Notes: generated by a model not told the origin, from the sequence alone. Numbered from the stretch's first letter, positions 20,010 through 29,830 are shown. The stretch: 64,000 nucleotides of DNA from Pyropia yezoensis (GCA_009829735.1 CM020620.1:4766299-4830298); one strand, 5' to 3'. A program made the numbers and translations.

Positions 20010-21770
20010 ATGGCTACCCTCCCTGGCACGACGGTGCCCGAAGGGGTAGACCCCGCGTCCCTTGACGCATCCCTGGTCACCGCGGGGGACGGTGCCCAAC
20101 CCGGCGTTCTCCCTACGGGTGAAGCAGACCTGGGCGTGACATCCGGTAGTGGACTGGAGTCTACAGGCGGCCAAGTACCGCCTGCTCCCGTTCCTCCGCC
20201 TGTTCCTCCTGTGGGAGCCACCCCGGGGTCAACGGCGTTTGAGTCCGCTCGCAGCAGACGTCTCCCTCCTGTCGGTTCTACTCTTCAACCTCCAGGGATA
20301 GCCCCTGGTGTGTTTACTCCTGGACCCACACATGGCAGCTGGGTGTATACACCTCTTCCTGTGGGCACTAGCAGTGCCAGAGGCACCGCTATGACTGGTT
20401 CTACGGGTCTTCCTGAGACTTCGACTCCTGGGACCGGCCAAGCTTTTCCTCCCCTTGCGTCCTATGAGGCGGGGAGCTCCAAGACCGGTGACCGGAGCAG
20501 CCGTAGGCGTCGGCGTCGTCGCCGCCGCTCTAGCACCAGCGAGACCAGTTCCTCCAGCTCTGAGGAGGGATACGACTGGGATGCATCTCCCGGTCCTACC
20601 CGGCGCAGGCTAGTCGAGTTCGACTTCCCTGCCCACCAAGTGGGAGATGCCACCCTGAACAAGGTCACGTATTGGGGTAACTACCGGCTGGAGAACCAAG
20701 ACCAAGGTTACACCCGGAAGATGGCCAAGAAGATGGCATCCCTGAACCGGCGAATGCAGCCGAGCTTTGGGGGGCATCCTAAGTTTTCCGGGAAGAGACC
20801 GGCGCTTATCTTTGCCTTCCTGCGCCGGTTTGTCAAGGCATGCAATGACAACGATGTGTCCGAGGGCAAGGCTCTCTATCTCCTGGTTAACTTCATGACC
20901 GGAGAAGCGGAACAGCGGTTTGCACAGGTTCTACCAGACTCTGCCGGGCACATTGTTGGACGTACCGTCGCGAGTTATCCGGAGGCGGTCAACTGGCTCC
21001 TGTCCAACTACGCAGACGCGGACTCCCTGCGTAAGGCAGTCGGTAGGCTGAACCGGGCAACCATGGAGAGACAAGAGACTCCAGAGGCGTTCGCCCGTCG
21101 TGTCCGGGAGATGAGCGATGCTTGTGGCAACGTTTACCCTGAGGACAGGCTCAAGATGATCTTCTCGGAGGGGCTTCCTGAATATCTTCAAGTGGATGCG
21201 GAGAACTACAACCAGGAACATCAAGAACATACCTTCCAGCAGTTGATGGCCTATACCCAGGGCAAGCACCGGCAAGCCAAGGCCCTCCAGGCTCCTATGG
21301 TATCAACCCCCAAGCCGTTGTCGCGAGTTCGTCCCGGACCCGACAAGTATAAGGGAGGTGATAACCCTGTACCGGTACTCGCAGTTGGCGAGGCCTCACC
21401 CATGGAGTCAAGGGACAAGTGGGGCGGCTTCGTTTCTAAGGAGCAACCTTCCCTGGTCGCCCCCAAGCAGATCAGGAACCAGCGGTTCCGGTCTTGCTGG
21501 CTGTGCCAGAAGGAGGATCATATGTCCTACCAGTGCCCGACCATTCCCGAGGATCTCCAGGAGAAACTCAAGCGTCAAGGACTGGTGTTTGCAAAGGCGG
21601 TCAACTGGGCTGACCGGCGGGCACCCTCCAAGATGGACAAGGCACAGGTACATGCCATCCGAGTGGCAACCTTACAGAGCATCACGGAGGCTCTGGCAAG
21701 GGAAGCTCCTACGGACTTTGACCTGGAGACCGAAACCTCTAAGGACTCCTCGGAGCCGGGAAACGAGTAG
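20010..21770 (+). CDS. gag: Gag of the Ty3/gypsy element
   Basis: The ATG at 20010 opens 586 codons. Residues 1-160 are Pro/Ser/Thr-rich and disordered. A Ser/Arg cluster follows near 165-190. The central region (about 250-440) is the retrotransposon gag capsid-like helical domain (FAFLRRFVKACND, YLLVNFMTGEAEQRF, PEAVNWLLSNYAD). Near residue 500 is one zinc knuckle of CX2CX4HX4C type (CWLCQKEDHMSYQC). The acidic tail precedes pol, which lies in the -1 frame. Confidence 0.9.
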   Translation: MATLPGTTVPEGVDPASLDASLVTAGDGAQPGVLPTGEADLGVTSGSGLESTGGQVPPAPVPPPVPPVGATPGSTAFESARSRRLPPVGSTLQPPGIAPGVFTPGPTHGSWVYTPLPVGTSSARGTAMTGSTGLPETSTPGTGQAFPPLASYEAGSSKTGDRSSRRRRRRRRRSSTSETSSSSSEEGYDWDASPGPTRRRLVEFDFPAHQVGDATLNKVTYWGNYRLENQDQGYTRKMAKKMASLNRRMQPSFGGHPKFSGKRPALIFAFLRRFVKACNDNDVSEGKALYLLVNFMTGEAEQRFAQVLPDSAGHIVGRTVASYPEAVNWLLSNYADADSLRKAVGRLNRATMERQETPEAFARRVREMSDACGNVYPEDRLKMIFSEGLPEYLQVDAENYNQEHQEHTFQQLMAYTQGKHRQAKALQAPMVSTPKPLSRVRPGPDKYKGGDNPVPVLAVGEASPMESRDKWGGFVSKEQPSLVAPKQIRNQRFRSCWLCQKEDHMSYQCPTIPEDLQEKLKRQGLVFAKAVNWADRRAPSKMDKAQVHAIRVATLQSITEALAREAPTDFDLETETSKDSSEPGNE

Positions 21771-21898
21771 GGCAGGCGCTCTCCCCAAGTGTCTTCCCGA
21801 ATCTCCAACGGCAGGGTACTTCTACCTGTTCTCCCCTTGCGTGCCGGGAGAAAGGACGGCAGTTACCTGCTCAACCGGTAGCCGCCTGGACACCCTGT

Positions 21899-24800
21899 TT
21901 GTTCAAGGGGACCTTGCTCGTCCTGCGTAAGGAAAACCTCAAGATTAATGCTCGTATGCGTGTGGGGGATAGCCTCCCCCAAGCTGTTACGCCGGTGGTC
22001 GACACGGGAGCCGGACCAAGCGTCATCACTGAGAACCTGTTACCTCCGGGCTGGCGTCGACATGCCTGGAGAGCGCCTACCAAGACCCGGATTGTAGACG
22101 CATCAGGTCAAACCCTACGACCGCTTGGCCGTCTTCCCGTCGCCATCTATGTCAACAATGAACCAATGCTTTTTCCCTTTCTAGTAGTCAAGACCTTATC
22201 AGTCCCCCTCATCCTAGGCTGGGACTTCCAGAAGCAGCATGTCAAGAGCATCCTACCCGGAGAAGGAAAGGTGCAGTTCAACCATGGGTTTGTGTCACCA
22301 GTGCTGGAGCACCTGGACACCAAGGTTCGTGTGGCCAAGAACCAGAAGGAACGCATCCCACCCTCTACCTTGACCCTCATCAAACCGGTGCTCCTACCTC
22401 CTCGCTCGGAGACCAAGGTTCAAGTCACGACCCGGACTGCAGGTCAATGCCTGATCTACGGACGCAAGGAATTTCTGGCGAAACATCGATTATACCTAGC
22501 CCACGGACACCACAAGAAGGTGGAGAGGCACACCCCGTTCTCGGTGCTGATCGTCAACGTGAGCCGGAAGCCAATAACCCTCGCCAAGGGCACTCGAGTT
22601 GGTACAGCAGAGCCTTACCGGGGGTCCGCCCGCGCTATGAGCAAGGAAGACCTCTTGAACCTGCAACAAGAGCTGGCATCCAACCTGACGGCCTTAGACG
22701 TATCTCCGGAACAAGAGCAGGCTGGCCGTACTACTCCGAAGCCGGAACAAGCACCGCCCGGGATGCCGAAGGTCAACCAAGAAAACGTCCCTCCCGACTT
22801 GAAGGAGGCACTGGAGAAGCTTCTCCACGAATATCGGCACCTGTGGTCTGGAGAGCTGGGCAAGATGGACGCCACCCTACACCGGATTCAACTCAAGCCA
22901 GATGCCAAACCAGTGCACATGCACCCATACCGGGCTGGACCTCATCGCCGGGATGAGATTGAGAAGCAGGTTAACAAGATGCTCAAGATGGATGTTATCG
23001 AGCCGTCTGATGGCGAGTGGGCTTTCCCGGTGGTAGTCGTCCCGAAACCTGGCGGTCACTTCCGTTTCTGCGTTGACTACAGACGCCTGAACGAGATGAC
23101 AGTCAAGGATGTATACCCGATACCCCGGATGGATGATTGCCTCGACTTTCTTGGTGATGCCACCCTCTTCTCGACGCTGGATTGTAATGCCGGTTACTGG
23201 CAGATCCCTCTGGCTGACGAGGACAAGGACAAGACTACCTTCACGTGCCACATGGGACTGTTCCGGTGCAAGCGTCTCCCCTTTGGTCTCACTAATGCTC
23301 CGGCAACCTTCCAGAGAGCCATCGACATCATCCTGTCGGGGCTAAGGTGGAGAACATGTTTGGTCTACCTGGACGACATCATTGTTTTCTCCAAGACCCC
23401 AGCGGAACACCTGGAGCACCTTCGAGAGGTCCTGGCCCTCCTGTCCAAGGCTGGAGTTACCCTCAAGGCCGAGAAGTGCCACCTGTTTGAGACTGAGGTG
23501 GAGTACCTGGGGCACGTGCTGAGTCCGGGGGAGCTCCGAGTCAATGAGAAGAACATCAAGGCCCTCCGGCATGCACGGCAACCTAAAACCCAGACGGAAC
23601 TCAAGAGCTTCCTGGGTATGTGCAACGTCTACCGCCGGTTCGTACGAGACTACGCTCTGATTGCCCGGCCCTTGACCAAGCTTACTAGCAAGAAGCTTCC
23701 AGCACAACTCCCGGTGTTCGACGAGAAGCAGACAGCAGCCTTCGAAGAGCTCAAGAAGCGCCTGACCACCACTCCAGTACTGGCGTTACCCAAGCGGGAG
23801 GGTCAGTTTGTTCTGGAGACTGATGCCTGTGGCGTCCAGGTGGGGTGCTCACTACTCCAGCAGCAACCTGATGGGCACTTCCTCCCGATAGGCTACTACA
23901 GTCGCGTCTTGACTCCAGCCGAGAAGAACTATTCGACGACCGAGCGCGAGTGCTTGGCGGTCGTCTGGGCTTGCTTCCTGTTACGTCCATATCTTGAAGG
24001 ACAAGAGTTCCTCATCCGGACGGACCACGCCAGTCTAAGGTGGCTGCTATGCATGGACAGCAGTCAAGGAAGGGTCGCCCGGTGGCGCCTACGCCTTTCG
24101 GAGTTCAAGTACAAGGTGTGCACCAGAGCAGGGAGGGAGCACCACTGCGCCGACACCATGTCCCGGCTGGAGACTCCTGCAGCCGATACCGGTCCTATCC
24201 CGGAGGAAATACCTTGCTTCATCCTCCCGAATGTCGGACGTGGCTGGCACGCTCCCCTGTACGAGACACCTGACGCTCATCAACCGGTAACCATTCACCG
24301 GATGCTGGAGGCACAATTGACGGACCCTCAATGCTTGGAGCTTCGCCACCAAATGGACCTGAACCGGAACAGTCGCTTCTCCGAGTCTACAGACGGACTC
24401 CTGGTACGGGTGTCACCCTTCGATGGGGCAACTCAAGTCTACGTACCCCGGAGCCTACGGACTGACATCCTACGCCTGGAGCACTCGTCTCCCCAGGCCG
24501 GGCATCCTGGTATCAATCGGATGTATGCTTCCATGAGACGACATTATTACTGGGAAACCATGGCCAGTGACGTCCATAAGTGCCTGGAGGCTTGTATTTC
24601 TTGTGCAAGGAACCGGTTGTCCCAGAGGAAGAAGACTTCTAAGCTACGCCTATTCCCTGCGGCGGAGCCCTTTGCAAGCTTAAGCATGGACATCCTGGGG
24701 CCCCTACCTGAGACCTCCAGTGGCAACATATACCTGCTCATCATTTGTGACCGGTTCTCCATGTTCACTCGAGCAATCCCGTTGAGAACCATCACGGCTC

Positions 24801-25858
24801 TGGATGTCACGTCGGCCTTCTGCGAGTACTGGATAGCTGCCTACGGCCCTCCAGACTCCGTCTTAACCGACAACGGTCCCCAGTTTGCATCCCTGTTCTT
24901 CCAAGGAGTCTGTGACCTGATGGGCATCAAGAACTTGTACACCACGACGTACCACCCTCAAACGAACGGCCAGGTGGAACGATTCAACCGAACCCTAGTG
25001 GACATGCTACGGCACTACGTGGAGGAGCACCAAGAAGACTGGGACGAGCTCCTGGCTGTCCTCACTCTAGCCTACAACTCCCGAGTTCACCGGACAACGG
25101 GAGTCGCTCCACTCGACTTTGTCACCCCGAGGCGGCTGACCAACTTCTCCCTGGAAAGAATACCGGATGGTCTCCAGCCTGCACTGAAGTCAGGTCCCGA
25201 GGCAAAGGATGAGTTCCTGGAACAACTAAAGCTCCTGCTCCCAAGAGTCAAGGAGTCAATTTCAAAGACCCAGGAGCGATACAAGCGGGACTATGACAAG
25301 GGTGTCCGGGAAAAGAACAAGGAACTGGGTGGTGGCGACTGGGTTTTTGTGGACAACCATAGCAAGACCCGGGGGAAGCTGGACTCTAAGACGGATGGAC
25401 CTTATGAGATTCTCAATACGGATGGCTGGACCTTCCTTCTAGACGTGGATGGCTCTCCGTACCGGGTGAGCAGCGACCATGTCACCCGAGCTCCACCGCC
25501 AAGCCAACGGGACTTGACCCGGCGTAAGCGGACTGCGATACCCTGGCTATCCCAAGAAGAAGGTCGGGAATTTGTCTACGTCAAGTTTGTCGACCATGCC
25601 TGGAGAGATGGACGCCTGTACCTGCGAGTACGCTGGTTCGGTTTCAACCCGGCAGATGATACATGGGAACCCTCAAACCGGCTACCCATCGCGGACGTCT
25701 GTGCCTACACGCGACGGAACGGGATTGAGGGCACTCCCGTGGCCAGAGCCGGCAAGATTCTGGAGTCGGACACGGAGGAGGACCAAGAGGACGGGGCCAA
25801 CCAAGACCCTCGGGACGAGACGAGCTCACCCGCAACGGATGCGGAACAAGAGGATTGA
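21899..25858 (+). CDS. pol: Pol polyprotein of the Ty3/gypsy element (PR-RT-RH-INT-chromodomain)
   Basis: An open frame of about 1,320 codons. Domains in order: aspartic protease (VVDTGAGPSVI, near residue 33-43), reverse transcriptase (VDYRRLNEMT, then YLDDIIVFS), RNase H (ETDACGVQVG), and integrase. Integrase has a HHCC zinc finger (GHPGINRMY, CISCARN) and a DDE core (SMDILGPL, LTDNGPQF, NGQVERFNRTL). A chromodomain lies at the C-terminus (YVKFVDHAW, RVRWFGFNPADDTWEP). The frame is -1 relative to gag, stays open upstream of 21899 and overlaps the gag end. That arrangement is used for frameshift expression in this family; no ATG is evident at its start. Confidence 0.92.
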   Translation: MFKGTLLVLRKENLKINARMRVGDSLPQAVTPVVDTGAGPSVITENLLPPGWRRHAWRAPTKTRIVDASGQTLRPLGRLPVAIYVNNEPMLFPFLVVKTLSVPLILGWDFQKQHVKSILPGEGKVQFNHGFVSPVLEHLDTKVRVAKNQKERIPPSTLTLIKPVLLPPRSETKVQVTTRTAGQCLIYGRKEFLAKHRLYLAHGHHKKVERHTPFSVLIVNVSRKPITLAKGTRVGTAEPYRGSARAMSKEDLLNLQQELASNLTALDVSPEQEQAGRTTPKPEQAPPGMPKVNQENVPPDLKEALEKLLHEYRHLWSGELGKMDATLHRIQLKPDAKPVHMHPYRAGPHRRDEIEKQVNKMLKMDVIEPSDGEWAFPVVVVPKPGGHFRFCVDYRRLNEMTVKDVYPIPRMDDCLDFLGDATLFSTLDCNAGYWQIPLADEDKDKTTFTCHMGLFRCKRLPFGLTNAPATFQRAIDIILSGLRWRTCLVYLDDIIVFSKTPAEHLEHLREVLALLSKAGVTLKAEKCHLFETEVEYLGHVLSPGELRVNEKNIKALRHARQPKTQTELKSFLGMCNVYRRFVRDYALIARPLTKLTSKKLPAQLPVFDEKQTAAFEELKKRLTTTPVLALPKREGQFVLETDACGVQVGCSLLQQQPDGHFLPIGYYSRVLTPAEKNYSTTERECLAVVWACFLLRPYLEGQEFLIRTDHASLRWLLCMDSSQGRVARWRLRLSEFKYKVCTRAGREHHCADTMSRLETPAADTGPIPEEIPCFILPNVGRGWHAPLYETPDAHQPVTIHRMLEAQLTDPQCLELRHQMDLNRNSRFSESTDGLLVRVSPFDGATQVYVPRSLRTDILRLEHSSPQAGHPGINRMYASMRRHYYWETMASDVHKCLEACISCARNRLSQRKKTSKLRLFPAAEPFASLSMDILGPLPETSSGNIYLLIICDRFSMFTRAIPLRTITALDVTSAFCEYWIAAYGPPDSVLTDNGPQFASLFFQGVCDLMGIKNLYTTTYHPQTNGQVERFNRTLVDMLRHYVEEHQEDWDELLAVLTLAYNSRVHRTTGVAPLDFVTPRRLTNFSLERIPDGLQPALKSGPEAKDEFLEQLKLLLPRVKESISKTQERYKRDYDKGVREKNKELGGGDWVFVDNHSKTRGKLDSKTDGPYEILNTDGWTFLLDVDGSPYRVSSDHVTRAPPPSQRDLTRRKRTAIPWLSQEEGREFVYVKFVDHAWRDGRLYLRVRWFGFNPADDTWEPSNRLPIADVCAYTRRNGIEGTPVARAGKILESDTEEDQEDGANQDPRDETSSPATDAEQED

Positions 25859-26003
25859 GAAGAAGGGAACGGGTATATCAAGGAGAACACGCAATGCAAG
25901 CATGGAACAATCAAGGAAACCAAGCACCCGCTCGAGCAACCCTTCTCTCCGCCTCTTCCCTCCTCGCTTCTCCCAAGACCCTCACCCTCCTTGCCTCCAA
26001 CTA

Positions 26004-27959
26004 CTACTCTCGGCGCGGACGCTGAGCCGCGGGAGTGTCCTCCGGCGTTGCCTCCGCGGTACGACGGGAACCGGAGGAAGACGGGATGACGTAGTGCGGT
26101 GGACGCGGCGCATCCCGGTATGACGCCATCGGAGTAGTACCAGTAGTTGCCGGTGGCTCCCGCTCATCCAGATATGTCCGTCGGCGCCGCTGGAAGCCCG
26201 TGAAGGTCTCTGACCACTGCTGGGCCAAGCCATGCCGCGTCAAAGTCGTCAGAAGTTCGCCAACCACCGGGTTGTTCGACATCTGGCCGCTGTCCGCGCA
26301 AGCAAACACCCGGTCGACCACGTCGTTCAAGACACTGGCGTAAGTGCCCAGCACCAGGGAGGACCCGACGCCTTCAACCTGCACCGGAAGACGACCCAGC
26401 TGGTCTTCAATCATGCCGACGTCGTACTGGTCGCATGTTGGACCACCTTGGTTCAGGTACCAGTCAGGCACCCGGAAGCGGGTAAGGCGCAGAGTCGGCG
26501 CCGGAATCTCGAACCGGCCCGAGGATGACACTACCGGACGGTCCACAACGGCCCCCGAGACCGGAGTACCCAACTCCAGCGGAGGCACAGCGCCGCCGGC
26601 GTTGGAAGAAGGCGTCCGGGGTAGAGCGACCGGAGTAATCGGCGACCGCACGGCCACTCCCAGACTCGCCGCAGACAAGCGCGGTGCCGGAGGAGCTTGA
26701 AGTACCGGCACAGCAGGAACAGGGCGCGGACGCGCCGGTGACGGTTCAGGCGAAGCAACCGGGGCGACAGGGGCAACCGGAGGAAGCGGAGCCGCCGCAG
26801 ACGCCCGACCGACCGCCGCGGCCCATCCCGACTCCTGCACCGGCGGCCCAACTGGCAGAAGATCAAGGGCGGCCGGAGCAGGAAAGCTACCTAGCTGCGG
26901 CCACGCCGGAAGCGGCGTCGCCAGCTGCACCTTAGCCGGAGAAGACTGGCAGACCACCTGCGCCCAACCGTAGCCATCCCGACGCGGGCGGTTCTGGTCG
27001 GCAATTGCGTTCAAGAAGCTCCGGTCATGCACCGGTACCAGACGCCGGAAGTCGATCATCGCCTGGAAGAGCTCCTTGTACTCCTCGTCCTCGCTGCACA
27101 GGAAGTCGACGGTCAACTTGTCGACAATCCAGACCATCAGGAGGTCGGGGAGAAACCAAAGCCGGTTGGACACCAAGACCTCGTGAAGCCAGTGGTTGGC
27201 CGCCAAGACTGTCATCTCGGACGTGTACATCATGTACGGGATTGAGTGGAAGAAGCCCTTGATCGACGCCTGAGTCAAGGCGTCCAAGAAGTACCAGGTG
27301 CAAGGGATGCTGGAAGGAGCAAACCCGACCGGGATCTCGACTTCCTGCTGCTGCGGGATGACCTTGGGGTAGTATGCCGCCCGGTTAGCCTTGTCCAGCT
27401 TCCAGAACTCCTGGTGGTTGCAGCTCACAAGGAAGTCACGCTGACGCCCGCGTCGCTCACCCTGCTCCCGTGCCGGCGACAACTTGGAGTATTTCCGGGT
27501 CAAGAAAGGCGGCTCCAGAGCGACCATGCTCGGACGGGGGTCGCAGTTCAAGCTTCCCGACCCCTTGAGCGCCTCATCCCAGACCTTGAGCGCCCGGTAG
27601 ACGTACCCTTCCTCCTCCGGCCACCGGAGAACGGACGCGGACACGCGACGCTCGGTCAAGGGTAGATCCAGTACCAGTGCGAAGGGGAGATCCTCCAGAC
27701 GAGCAACCCAAGAGGAACCCGAGAAGCTCTGGGAGCGGTCTTGTGCCAGGCGCATCTGGTCCGCCGTATGAAGACGTGCCTTGTCCATCTCGGTCAAGAC
27801 CCCGCGCTGGAGTTCCTTGCGCCAGAGGTCCATGCAATCCTGCTGGCACTGGGCCGCGCCGGCGTTGCCGACCACCGTGGAGTAACGCCGGGCCGCCAGA
27901 GGGTCCTGCCCAAGAAGCATCTCCGGGAGACCCTCCGGGGGGGCCTCGACCGGGTGCAT
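26004..27959 (-). CDS. Antisense reading frame of the Ty3/gypsy element, about 651 codons, unknown function
   Basis: Between pol and the 3' LTR the minus strand carries a long open frame from an ATG at 27959 to a stop at 26004. The N-terminal half looks like a folded protein. It has well-spaced Trp, Tyr and Phe (WRKELQRGVL, VYRALKVWDEALKG, YMMYTSEMTVLAANHWLHEV, LLMVWIVDKLTVDFL). The middle is a Pro/Ala/Val-rich linker. The C-terminal third returns to an ordered pattern (RFRVPDWYLNQGGPTCDQYD, LTRHGLAQQWSETFTGF). I see no signal peptide, clear membrane span or envelope motif, and recognise no family. Antisense frames downstream of pol are known in some plant Ty3/gypsy lineages. Expression would need an antisense promoter near or in the 3' LTR. 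Confidence 0.65.
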   Translation of the reverse strand: MHPVEAPPEGLPEMLLGQDPLAARRYSTVVGNAGAAQCQQDCMDLWRKELQRGVLTEMDKARLHTADQMRLAQDRSQSFSGSSWVARLEDLPFALVLDLPLTERRVSASVLRWPEEEGYVYRALKVWDEALKGSGSLNCDPRPSMVALEPPFLTRKYSKLSPAREQGERRGRQRDFLVSCNHQEFWKLDKANRAAYYPKVIPQQQEVEIPVGFAPSSIPCTWYFLDALTQASIKGFFHSIPYMMYTSEMTVLAANHWLHEVLVSNRLWFLPDLLMVWIVDKLTVDFLCSEDEEYKELFQAMIDFRRLVPVHDRSFLNAIADQNRPRRDGYGWAQVVCQSSPAKVQLATPLPAWPQLGSFPAPAALDLLPVGPPVQESGWAAAVGRASAAAPLPPVAPVAPVASPEPSPARPRPVPAVPVLQAPPAPRLSAASLGVAVRSPITPVALPRTPSSNAGGAVPPLELGTPVSGAVVDRPVVSSSGRFEIPAPTLRLTRFRVPDWYLNQGGPTCDQYDVGMIEDQLGRLPVQVEGVGSSLVLGTYASVLNDVVDRVFACADSGQMSNNPVVGELLTTLTRHGLAQQWSETFTGFQRRRRTYLDEREPPATTGTTPMASYRDAPRPPHYVIPSSSGSRRTAEATPEDTPAAQRPRRE

Positions 27960-28284
27960 CGCGGAAGCCGGGGGAACTCGATCCGTCCCCGCCGTGGCGA
28001 CCGGCGCCGGCACCTACATCCGAGGAACCGGAGGCAGGAGAGGGGCACGACGACCCGAGTTCTCCTCCGCAACACTCGCCGCCGGAACCACGGGCCCAGC
28101 TTGGATCTCGGAACTGGACATACCGTCCAGACTCCGGGGAACGAGAGGGCCAAGGTGAAGGGGGGGGGGCAGAATCGGGGCAGGTGATCGTGACCGGGTG
28201 AAGACGCTCGACCTCGGCACCGGTGTGGACGTGCTCGAGGCTGTGCACGGTGGCACCTGGTTCGGCCCGAGGACGTGCCGGACT

Positions 28285-28294
28285 AGGGAGGGAG
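28285..28294 (+). other. Polypurine tract of the Ty3/gypsy element
   Basis: AGGGAGGGAG lies 3 bases upstream of the 3' LTR start at 28298. This is the position and composition expected for the plus-strand primer of reverse transcription. Confidence 0.75.
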
Positions 28295-28297
28295 CTA

Positions 28298-28869
28298 TGT
28301 AGCATCCCTGGCCCCGACTTGGCGCCGACCCGGGACTGCAACCAGAGGGCACCAGGTGCCAGAACACGCCCGCCGTGTGGCGATGGTTGGCGGCCGTGGC
28401 CCGTGCCCGGCACTGGGATGCGGTGGACTACGCTATCCACACGCGAGAGAGGGATTTCTGATGTGTTTTTGCATATTTGTGAGGGACTTGATTTGAGAGA
28501 ATTTGAGTGTGAGATTAGTGAGTGGGAATAGAATTAGTAGTGATAGTGGCCCCCGACCTGACGAGGTTAGACTCGGGTCGGGGCCACTCGGGGTTATGGG
28601 GGGGCTACCGGGCCAACGTGCCGGGGTTCCCCCAGATGCACGTTAAGAGGGACAGCGAGGCGCCCTCGGCCCGCGCCCTCAGGGAAAAAGACAACTACGC
28701 GTTTGCTTTCCTCTTCCCCGTGTGCACTACCGTGCGTATCTGTTTGCCCTGCAAGCAGGCACGTGAGGCAACAGGCATACCATTCTCGTAGTTCCCCTTT
28801 CTGCGTTACCTGTCCCTTTCCCCCGAGGGATATTGACACGTGTCTGAGAGGATCGAGTTTTATACCACA
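28298..28869 (+). repeat. 3' LTR of the Ty3/gypsy element
   Basis: 572 bp, matching 19229-19800 with no difference found by eye. It is followed by the GGCGT duplication at 28870-28874. Confidence 0.95.
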
Positions 28870-29830
28870 GGCGTGCCGCCATGGCCTCCATTGCAGCGGC
28901 GCCGCTATACTTGTCGGAAATCTCCAATACGCGCCAGCAGTCAATCCAGTAGTCCGCCCTCGCCTCCGCGGTCTTGAGGATGGGGTGCGGCACGTACTTG
29001 CCCAGCCTGATGGCCTCGTACTCGTCGCGGTTCTCAAAAACGGCCATCATGGCCAGCTCCATGTCGGCCTCCGACGGGTTTCCAGTGAGACTCAGGCCCT
29101 CCACGTGCACGCGCGCGCACACGAGGCGCATCACCTTCTCGTTCAGCTTCTTGTAGTACCTCTGCACGCCGGTGGCCTCCCGCAGCACCCGCGCAGGGAG
29201 GCCCCCCATCGGCATCTCGACGTCGACGCGATCCATCCGCGCCTGGAAGTTGGCCGTCACGACAGCAAAAAACTCCTTGCTGTTCTGGTCCGTACCTACC
29301 ACGGCATCCTCAGACGTCTCGAGCCACGCAGCGCTCAGCTGTACTCGCTCGACAGCGGAGTACGGGACCCCGTTGGTGTGGACGCGAGGTCCCACTCCAT
29401 CTCGAGAGCCCGCCTCGCCGCGTCCACGGCCGCGTCCTCGGCCGCGCAGAGGGCCGCTTCGCCCGGCACGGCCGCGTCGCCCTGCGCCAGGATTGGTGCG
29501 CGCGCCGGCGGCTGCTGCTGCGGCCTCTGCTGAGGGATCCCCATCGCCGTCGGTGAGGCCGTCGTCGGCCCCGACGTCAAGGCGGCCTCCACTTCGCGGG
29601 GGCCGCCGCCCGCCTCGCGCACCTCCATGGGCGCCGCATCCGCGGGGGGCTCTAGCCGCGCGGCCGCGAGCCGGGCCGCGCGGGGGGACGATGTAATCTG
29701 TGCTGCTGCTGCCGGGGCTGGCGGCGCCGCTGCCGTCGCTGGCGTAGCCAAAGGAGCGGCCGCTGGGGCTGCCACCAAGGGAGCTGCGGCCGCTCGGCCC
29801 CCCTCCCCGATTGGATGGGGGGGAGAACAT
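28870..29830 (-). pseudogene. N-terminal part of Harbinger-associated Myb/NAM-like protein, cut by the LTR element
   Basis: The minus frame from an ATG at 29830 begins with a Gly/Ser/Arg-rich, RG-repeat region. From about residue 165 it gives the trihelix/NAM-associated domain seen in the second protein of PIF/Harbinger transposons: PYSAVERVQLSAAWLETSED, VVGTDQNSKEFF, then YWIDCWRVLEISDKYSG. The frame enters the LTR element at MAA and stops inside it. Discounting the element and one duplication copy, the frame runs unbroken into the part at 19228 (9,646 bases, a remainder of 1, matches the frame difference). A second open frame overlaps its first 165 codons, so the true start is uncertain. 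Confidence 0.65.

Larger units (their letters stand above)
19229..28869 (+). mobile_element. Ty3/gypsy LTR retrotransposon, 9,641 bp, looks whole and very young
   Basis: Two 572-bp LTRs that look identical by eye (TG...CA ends) enclose a primer-binding site, gag, pol with chromodomain, an antisense reading frame and a purine tract. A perfect 5-bp duplication, GGCGT, flanks the element. Protease, reverse transcriptase, RNase H, integrase, then chromodomain is the Ty3/gypsy order; the C-terminal chromodomain points to the chromovirus group. It is inserted in the minus-strand Myb-like gene of a PIF/Harbinger transposon. Lack of visible LTR divergence means a recent insertion. No envelope-like gene is recognised. 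I treat it as a genomic copy and describe its parts only. Confidence 0.95.
14879..29830. mobile_element. PIF/Harbinger transposon with two nested insertions (minimum extent)
   Basis: Two convergent genes typical of autonomous PIF/Harbinger elements are present: a DDE transposase on the plus strand (14879-16943) and a Myb/NAM-like protein on the minus strand (29830 down to 17784). The second gene is split by a Ty3/gypsy element at 19229-28869, and the transposase is split by a 119-bp MITE. Discounting the Ty3/gypsy element, the two-gene span is about 5.3 kb. The outer terminal inverted repeats could not be identified, so the ends given are those of the genes. The real element probably extends on both sides, perhaps to about 32 kb on the right. 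Confidence 0.7.
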
